A stretch of 50,333 bases of DNA, taken from the NCBI GenBank assembly GCA_016183025.1, contig JACPFL010000153.1:1-50333 (forward strand), written 5' to 3'. Below, in pieces: positions 45,257-50,333 of the stretch. Each line of letters opens with the position of its first letter. Within the stretch, counting starts at the first letter, position 1. The translations under genes and the position numbers were made by a program. The notes under the pieces are model-generated. The model was not told the DNA's origin and did not search any database. It saw only the letters and a list, made by a program, of their open reading frames with translations. The stretch comes from Deltaproteobacteria bacterium. GTDB lineage: Bacteria > Desulfobacterota > JACPFL01.

Positions 45257-45822
45257 CGGTCTCGGCTCCCCACCCGGCGAAAGAACGAGAGGCACGTGCG
45301 CCCGTAGCGCCGGCGGTCCACGAGCCCCAACTCCCCATAGGTCTCATCCAGCACGTGGCCCTCGGCATGCTCGGCCACCACCAGCCCGCCCGGGGCCACC
45401 AGCCCGCCCCGCCCCAGGCGCCTCAGGGCGCGGGCGACCTCCCCGCTCCCGTACGGCGGGTCCAGGAAGACCAGGGTGAAGGACACGCCGCGGCGCGCAA
45501 GCCCGGCAAGGACCCGTCCCACCTCCTGTGTCAGCACTTGCCCGGTGAACCGGCAGCGGGCCAGGTTCTGGCGGATCAGCGCAGCCCCGTGCCGGTCCGC
45601 CTCCACGAAGGTCGCCCTCGCGGCCCCCCGGCTCAGCGCCTCGATCCCAAGACTCCCGGTGCCAGCGTAGAGGTCCAGGACCACGGCCCCCGACACCTCG
45701 GCCCCGAGGATATCGAAGAGCGCCTCGCGCGCCCGCTCGGCCGTGGGGCGAAGCTTCAACCCCCGCAGCGCGCGAAGGCCGCGGCCCCGAGCCTGGCCGG
45801 CGATCACCCGCAGGCCGATCAC
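45253..45822 (-). CDS. rsmD: 16S rRNA (guanine(966)-N(2))-methyltransferase
   Basis: GTG start VIGLRVIAGQARGRGLRAL; LDLYAGTGSLGIEALSRGA, FLDPPYGSG. Confidence 0.93.
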   Translation of the reverse strand: MIGLRVIAGQARGRGLRALRGLKLRPTAERAREALFDILGAEVSGAVVLDLYAGTGSLGIEALSRGAARATFVEADRHGAALIRQNLARCRFTGQVLTQEVGRVLAGLARRGVSFTLVFLDPPYGSGEVARALRRLGRGGLVAPGGLVVAEHAEGHVLDETYGELGLVDRRRYGRTCLSFFRRVGSRDR

Positions 45823-46502
45823 CGGTCCCCGTAGCGCTGCCCGTACGGGCAGTGCCGGAGAAGAACGCAGCGCTCGCAGTGCGGCCGCCGGGCATGGCAG
45901 ACCTGGCGACCGTGGCGGATCAGGTTGAGATGGAGCGGGTAGGCCTCCCCAGGGGAGATCAGGGTCTCGAAGACCGCGTGGGCCTGTTCTCGGGTCACAC
46001 AGGGGCCCAGCAGGCCCAACCGCTTCCCCACCCGATGGATGTGGGTGTCCACCGGGAACGCCTCCTTCCCGCATGCGAACAGGAGCACGCACGCCGCGGT
46101 CTTCGGCCCGATCCCCGCGCCCCGCAGCCCTTCAAGGACGCGACGTCCCTCGTCCAGGGGCAGACGGCGCAGGAAGCGAAGGTCCAGGCGTCCCCGCTGG
46201 GCCCGGACCCAGCGCAGGGCCGCCTTGATCCGCCGGGTCTTGATATTCGCCAGGCCGCCCGGGCGGATCGTCGCGGCGATGCGGGAGCGCGGCGCGGCCA
46301 GCACCGCCTCCCAGGTAGGGAAGACCTCACGCAGCCGCGTGTAGGCGCGATCGCTGTTGGTGTCGCTGGTGTTCTGGGAGAGGATCGTCCCCACGAGCTC
46401 GTCCAGGGGGTCGCTGAGGCGGGTGAGCCGGGGCCGGCCATAGACGCGGTCAAGGAGCCGCGCGACCACCCGGAGCTGTCGCCGCGCCCGTCGATGATCC
46501 AC
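45819..46502 (-). CDS. nth: Endonuclease III-like DNA glycosylase/AP lyase (start may be internal; overlaps upstream gene)
   Basis: HhH LRGAGIGPKTAACVLLFACG...PVDTHIHRVGKRLGL; C-x6-C-x2-C-x5-C Fe-S loop CHARRPHCERCVLLRHC. Confidence 0.93.
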   Translation of the reverse strand: MDHRRARRQLRVVARLLDRVYGRPRLTRLSDPLDELVGTILSQNTSDTNSDRAYTRLREVFPTWEAVLAAPRSRIAATIRPGGLANIKTRRIKAALRWVRAQRGRLDLRFLRRLPLDEGRRVLEGLRGAGIGPKTAACVLLFACGKEAFPVDTHIHRVGKRLGLLGPCVTREQAHAVFETLISPGEAYPLHLNLIRHGRQVCHARRPHCERCVLLRHCPYGQRYGDR

Positions 46503-46986
46503 TCCGCTCCTCCGCCGCCCCGGCGATCGTGTCCAGACGCGCGACGATCCGTCGGAGGTGCGAGCCCTGCCAGTAGAGCTTCCCGCAGGCCGTGCAGACG
46601 TGGAACACCCTGTGGGTGGCGTACACGTGGGGCGGCACGCGTCCCTCCACGGCGCTCCGCTCCACGGCCGCGAGAGACCCGTTGCACACAGGGCACCGCG
46701 TGAGGCGCTCGCCCCCCTCCAGCGGGAGCCCGGCCTTCGTCAGGACCTCGCGGAGCTGCGCCTCCAGGCGCGTGGCCTCTACCCGGATCAGCCGCGGGAC
46801 CGTCGCCCGCGCCGCGAGACCGGCGTCCCGCGTGAGGAGCCAGCGCCCTTCGGCCTGCGCGAGCCGGAGCAGGCTCTCGTCGTCCCCCTCGCGCAGGTAG
46901 AACGTATCATAGCCCAGGATGCGGAGCCAGCGCGCCAGCCGCCCCAGCATGCTGTCCGCCGCAAAGCGCGCCGCCTGGGCGCTCAC
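46450..46986 (-). CDS. Mut7-C RNAse domain-containing protein
   Basis: FAADSMLGRLARWLRILGYDTFYLREGDDESLLRLAQAEGRWLLTRDAGL; Zn ribbon CPVCNG...CTACGKLYWQGSH. Confidence 0.93.
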   Translation of the reverse strand: MSAQAARFAADSMLGRLARWLRILGYDTFYLREGDDESLLRLAQAEGRWLLTRDAGLAARATVPRLIRVEATRLEAQLREVLTKAGLPLEGGERLTRCPVCNGSLAAVERSAVEGRVPPHVYATHRVFHVCTACGKLYWQGSHLRRIVARLDTIAGAAEERSGSSTGAATAPGGRAAP

Positions 46987-47333
46987 TTGACGACCCGCAG
47001 GCGGCCCCGCCGGCCCGGCGGCGGCCGCCGTCCGGGGCCGGGCGCGGGAGGCCCCTCCTGCCGGGCTCCAGCCTCGCCTTGCGCCTCGCCCAGGAGCTGT
47101 CCCTCCCCCGAGAGCCAGCCATCCTCGCGGGCCGTGGCCAGCACGGCCCGCGCCTCGGCCGCCTGCTCGGCCAGCACGGCGACCCGCTTCTGATTGAACT
47201 CGCCGATCTGCAACGGGTAGGGGCTCATCCCGAGATCTCGCAGCCCGCTGGGGATCCCCGCCTCGTCAAGCAGGGCGCGCACCCGCTCGGCCTCCAGGTG
47301 GCTGTAGCAGATGTAGACTTCGGTCAGCGGCAC
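46983..47333 (-). CDS. DUF2007-like putative signal transducing protein
   Basis: EVYICYSHLEAERVRALLDEAGIPSGLRDLG...IGEFNQKRVAVLAEQAAEARAVL. Confidence 0.75.
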   Translation of the reverse strand: MPLTEVYICYSHLEAERVRALLDEAGIPSGLRDLGMSPYPLQIGEFNQKRVAVLAEQAAEARAVLATAREDGWLSGEGQLLGEAQGEAGARQEGPPAPGPGRRPPPGRRGRLRVVK

Positions 47334-47363
47334 GGCGCTCCTCGAGCGGCCAGCCCTCTGCCG

Positions 47364-47738
47364 TCACTCCCCGAAGTACGACACCCAGGCGTCATCGGAT
47401 TCGTACAGGGTGACGGCCTTCAGTCGTGCGGCACTCCTGGGGAGCCGGCTCTGGAGCCGGCGGTACAGGTACGCGGCCACGTTCTCGGTCGAGGGGTTCA
47501 CGGTCAGGAAGGGCTCCAGCTCGTTGAGGTAGCGGTGGTCCAGCTCGTCGGTGACTTGCTCCAGGGCCGTCTTGAGCACCTTGAAGTCGATCAGCAGCCC
47601 CTGGTCATCCAGGGCCGGCGCGGCCAGGGTCACCCGGACCCGCCAGTTATGCCCGTGGACCGGCTCGTCCCGCCCGTCCTCGTAATTCCGGAGGTTGTGG
47701 GCCGCGGAGAACACGGACTCGACGGTCAGCTCGTACAT
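47364..47738 (-). CDS. queD: 6-pyruvoyl tetrahydropterin synthase / 6-carboxy-5,6,7,8-tetrahydropterin synthase family
   Basis: VESVFSAAHNLRNYEDGRDEPVHGHNWRVRVTL...LLIDFKVLKTALEQVTDELDHRYLNE. Confidence 0.92.
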   Translation of the reverse strand: MYELTVESVFSAAHNLRNYEDGRDEPVHGHNWRVRVTLAAPALDDQGLLIDFKVLKTALEQVTDELDHRYLNELEPFLTVNPSTENVAAYLYRRLQSRLPRSAARLKAVTLYESDDAWVSYFGE

Positions 47739-48589
47739 CGCTCAGGCTCCAGCAACGCTGTGCGCAGGGCGCGGAGCACGGGCCGGGCTGCGGCCTCACC
47801 CCGCTCCAACAGCTCGCCCCACCGGTCCAGGTCCAGGTAGCCGATCTCGTCCATCTCCGGCTCGATCAGGTAATCACAGGCACGACGCTTCTCCGCGGTG
47901 TTCCGCTCGATCATCATGACCAGGCAGTGGAAGACCACCTGCGCGAGGCTGTCGGGCCGGGCCACGGGGCTCCGGCTCCGGGCCCGACGGTTCACGTCCA
48001 CCCCCACGACCACGTCCGCCCCCATCGCGCGGGCGACATCTCCGGGCAGATTGTTGAGCACCCCTCCGTCCACGAGCAGCCGGCCGCCCACTTCCACCGG
48101 CGTGAAGATCCCCGGGATGCTGCAGCTCGCCTGGACGGCGCGCCCAAGATCTCCCGACGTCAGTACGCATTCCTCGTGCCGCTGCAGGTCCACCGTGATC
48201 ACGGCCAGAGGGATCTTGAGCTGGGCGAACTCCTCGACCCCGACCGTCTCGCGGAGGAAGCGGGAGCTCTTGTGGCTCGAGAGCAGCCCGAGCCGGGGAA
48301 AGGCGAACCCGATCACGTTCCGGAGCCAGCGCACGTTGCGGGCCAGCTCCTCCATCCGCTCCATGTCCAGCCCTGCGGCCCACAGGGCCCCGACGATCGC
48401 CCCGCTGCTGGTGGCCGCGATGCAGTCCACCGGGAGCCCCTCGCGAGCCCAGGCCCGCATCACCCCGACCTGTGCCAGGGCGCGCGCCACCCCGCCCCCC
48501 AGGGCGACCCCAATCCGGGGGGGCCGCCTCGCCGCCCGCCTGCTCCCGGACGGGTGCTCGTCGAACCCCCTACCTCGCACGTTCCTCAC
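47726..48589 (-). CDS. Patatin-like phospholipase (RssA-type)
   Basis: IGVALGGGVARALAQVGVMRAWAREGLPVDCIAATSSGAIVGALWAAG; DGG motif LLVDGGVLNNLP. Confidence 0.92.
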   Translation of the reverse strand: MRNVRGRGFDEHPSGSRRAARRPPRIGVALGGGVARALAQVGVMRAWAREGLPVDCIAATSSGAIVGALWAAGLDMERMEELARNVRWLRNVIGFAFPRLGLLSSHKSSRFLRETVGVEEFAQLKIPLAVITVDLQRHEECVLTSGDLGRAVQASCSIPGIFTPVEVGGRLLVDGGVLNNLPGDVARAMGADVVVGVDVNRRARSRSPVARPDSLAQVVFHCLVMMIERNTAEKRRACDYLIEPEMDEIGYLDLDRWGELLERGEAAARPVLRALRTALLEPERCTS

Positions 48590-48621
48590 GACTCCTTCCC
48601 CTCTGCCCGGACACCGCCTTC

Positions 48622-48650
48622 ACTGTAACACGCCGCTCGGGCGCCTTCAA
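48622..48650 (-). promoter_or_regulatory. Sigma70-like promoter candidate for patatin-queD gene string
   Basis: TTGAAG - 17 nt - TACAGT on minus strand, upstream of 48589. Confidence 0.5.
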
Positions 48651-48665
48651 ACGGCCGGCTCCCGG

Positions 48666-50039
48666 TCAGACGGCCAGCATGAGCATCAGGTCCATCACAT
48701 TCGTCCCCGTGGGGCCCGTCACGAGCAGGTCCCCCAGGCGCCGGAAGAAGCTGTGGGAGTCATTGTCCTCGAGGCAACGACGGGGGTCGAGCCCCAGGGC
48801 TCGCGCCCTGGCGATCGTGGTCCCATCGACCCAGGCCCCCGCGGCCTCTGTCGGCCCGTCAACCCCGTCGGTCCCGGCGCAGAGGAGGCCCACGCCCCGG
48901 AGCCCGTCCAGCGCCGGGGCGGCGGCTAGCGCGAGCTCCTGGTTCCGTCCTCCCCGGCCATGGCCACGGACGGTCACCGTCGTCTCCCCGCCTGCGAGCA
49001 GACAGGCGGGAGGGCGAACCGGGAGCCCCCTGCGCCGCACCTCGCGGAGGATGGCCGCCTGGACACGCGCCACCTCCCGGGCCTCCCCCTCGATGGTCGA
49101 GGAGAGGATCAGGGGTCGGAAGCCGAGCTGCCGGGCCTGCGCCGCGGCCGCCCTGAGGGCCATGGCGTTGGTGCCGACCAGGAGGTTCCGGCCCCGGGCG
49201 AGCAACGGGTCAGCCGGCTTCACGGTCTCGGGCAGGCGGCCGGCCGCCCCGCTCCGCAGGCAGCGCAGGACCGCGCGGGGGACCCGGCGGGTGAGGCCGT
49301 ACCGCCGCAGGATGGCCAGGCAGTCAGCGAACGTGGTCGGATCCGGGGCGGTCGGGCCCGAGGCGATGGCGTCGAGGGGGTCCCCCACCACGTCCGACAG
49401 GATCAGGGCGATGACCCGCGCGGGGGCGGCCAGGCGGATGAGCCCGCCACCCTTGAGCCGGGAGAGGTGTTTCCGGAGGACGTTGATCTCCTGGATCGTG
49501 GCGCCGGAGCGCAGGAGCAGCCGGGTCAGGGCCTGCTTCTCCTGCAGCGTGACCCCCGGCACGGGCGCGGGGAGGAGCGCCGACCCCCCGCCCGAGATCA
49601 CGCACAGCACGAGGTCGTGCGGGCCGGCTTGCTGGAGCAGGCGAATCATCGCCTCGGCCCCCGTCAGCCCGGCGGCATCCGGGATCGGGTGGCCGGCCGG
49701 AACCAGCCGGATGCGGGCCATGAGCTGGTCTGGGGACGAGTGGCCTATGGCCGGGACATTCACGACACCGCCGCTGATCCGGTCGCCCAGGACGGCGACC
49801 AGCGCCCGCGTCATCGCCACCCCGGCCTTCCCCGCCCCGACCACGTAGATGTGCTCGAGGCGGTCCAGGGCCAGAGAGAGGTCTCCCACCAGGAGCCGCC
49901 CGCGGCGTCGGCGGACCACGCGGCGGACTGCGCCCTCGGGGTCCACCGCGGCCACGCCGGCCCGGAAGATGGCTTCAGCCGCGCGCCGGAGCTCGCTTGG
50001 GCGCCGTGTCGGTCCAGTTCCGCGTCTTGACATCCCCAC
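48666..50039 (-). CDS. Glycerate 2-kinase (DUF4147/MOFRL family)
   Basis: YVVGAGKAGVAMTRALVAVLGDRI, ISGGGSALLPAPVPGVTLQEKQALTRLLLRSGATIQEINVLRKHLSRLKGGGL. Confidence 0.94.
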   Translation of the reverse strand: MGMSRRGTGPTRRPSELRRAAEAIFRAGVAAVDPEGAVRRVVRRRRGRLLVGDLSLALDRLEHIYVVGAGKAGVAMTRALVAVLGDRISGGVVNVPAIGHSSPDQLMARIRLVPAGHPIPDAAGLTGAEAMIRLLQQAGPHDLVLCVISGGGSALLPAPVPGVTLQEKQALTRLLLRSGATIQEINVLRKHLSRLKGGGLIRLAAPARVIALILSDVVGDPLDAIASGPTAPDPTTFADCLAILRRYGLTRRVPRAVLRCLRSGAAGRLPETVKPADPLLARGRNLLVGTNAMALRAAAAQARQLGFRPLILSSTIEGEAREVARVQAAILREVRRRGLPVRPPACLLAGGETTVTVRGHGRGGRNQELALAAAPALDGLRGVGLLCAGTDGVDGPTEAAGAWVDGTTIARARALGLDPRRCLEDNDSHSFFRRLGDLLVTGPTGTNVMDLMLMLAV

Positions 50040-50085
50040 AGGCCTCTGGCATCCTCAAATGGGCTCCCAGAGAGGTGGCGTGACG

Positions 50086-50333
50086 ATGCGGCTCTTTCCC
50101 CGCGACGAGGAGTACTTCTCCCTGTTCGAGAAAGCGAGCAAAAACAGCAAGGAGGCTGCCTACCTCCTCAGGGATCTCGTGGAGCACTTCCAGGATGTCC
50201 CGCAAAAGGCCAAAAAGATCAAGGACCTGGAGCACGAGGGCGACCTCATCACCCACGAGACCATCGCCAAGCTGAACAAGACCTTCGTGACCCCCATCGA
50301 CCGGGAGGACATCCATGCCCTGATCTGTGCCAT
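50086..50333 (+). CDS. DUF47 family (PhoU-like, Pit accessory) protein, truncated by window edge
   Basis: Manual translation MRLFPRDEEYFSLFEKASKNSKEAAYLLRDLVEHFQDVPQKAKKIKDLEHEGDLITHETIAKLNKTFVTPIDREDIHALICA. Confidence 0.9.
   Translation, partial: MRLFPRDEEYFSLFEKASKNSKEAAYLLRDLVEHFQDVPQKAKKIKDLEHEGDLITHETIAKLNKTFVTPIDREDIHALICA

Noticed and set aside
49975-50316. 113-aa minus ORF at right edge
   Set aside because: Antisense to the DUF47 gene on the plus strand, whose translation matches a real family.

Overview
High-GC bacterial chromosome segment, almost entirely minus-strand and densely packed with housekeeping genes. In transcription order (right to left) it carries: gckA-type glycerate kinase; patatin; queD; DUF2007; Mut7-C; nth; rsmD; coaD; phosphohexomutase; coaBC; family-4 UDG; nfeD; slipin; SpoIID; queA; tgt; yajC; secD; secF; a methyltransferase; a 10.4-kb atypical interval with one giant (~3040 aa) NdvB/ChvB-like cyclic beta-glucan synthase; pcm; NAPRTase; rimI; rimP-nusA-infB-DUF503-rbfA-nrnA-truB-rpsO-pnp; an M16 peptidase; purB-purC-purS-purQ-purL-purF; a lytic transglycosylase; pgsA; and a truncated FAD flavoprotein. 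A divergent DUF47/PhoU-like gene begins at the right edge. The most notable non-coding signals are (1) a rimP-operon leader with a perfect intrinsic terminator and a competing antiterminator pairing, and (2) the ndvB interval, which is flanked by mobile-element debris: a group II intron relic, IS-end-like tandem repeats, TGGTAGC repeat pairs on both sides and a decayed ORF. This suggests insertion into a conserved chromosomal backbone. The giant enzyme also has an unusual N-terminal membrane-hairpin/stress-protein-like extension. No tRNA, rRNA, CRISPR array, intact transposase or obviously new multi-gene system was seen. Function calls come from reading the translations by eye; no database search was run.
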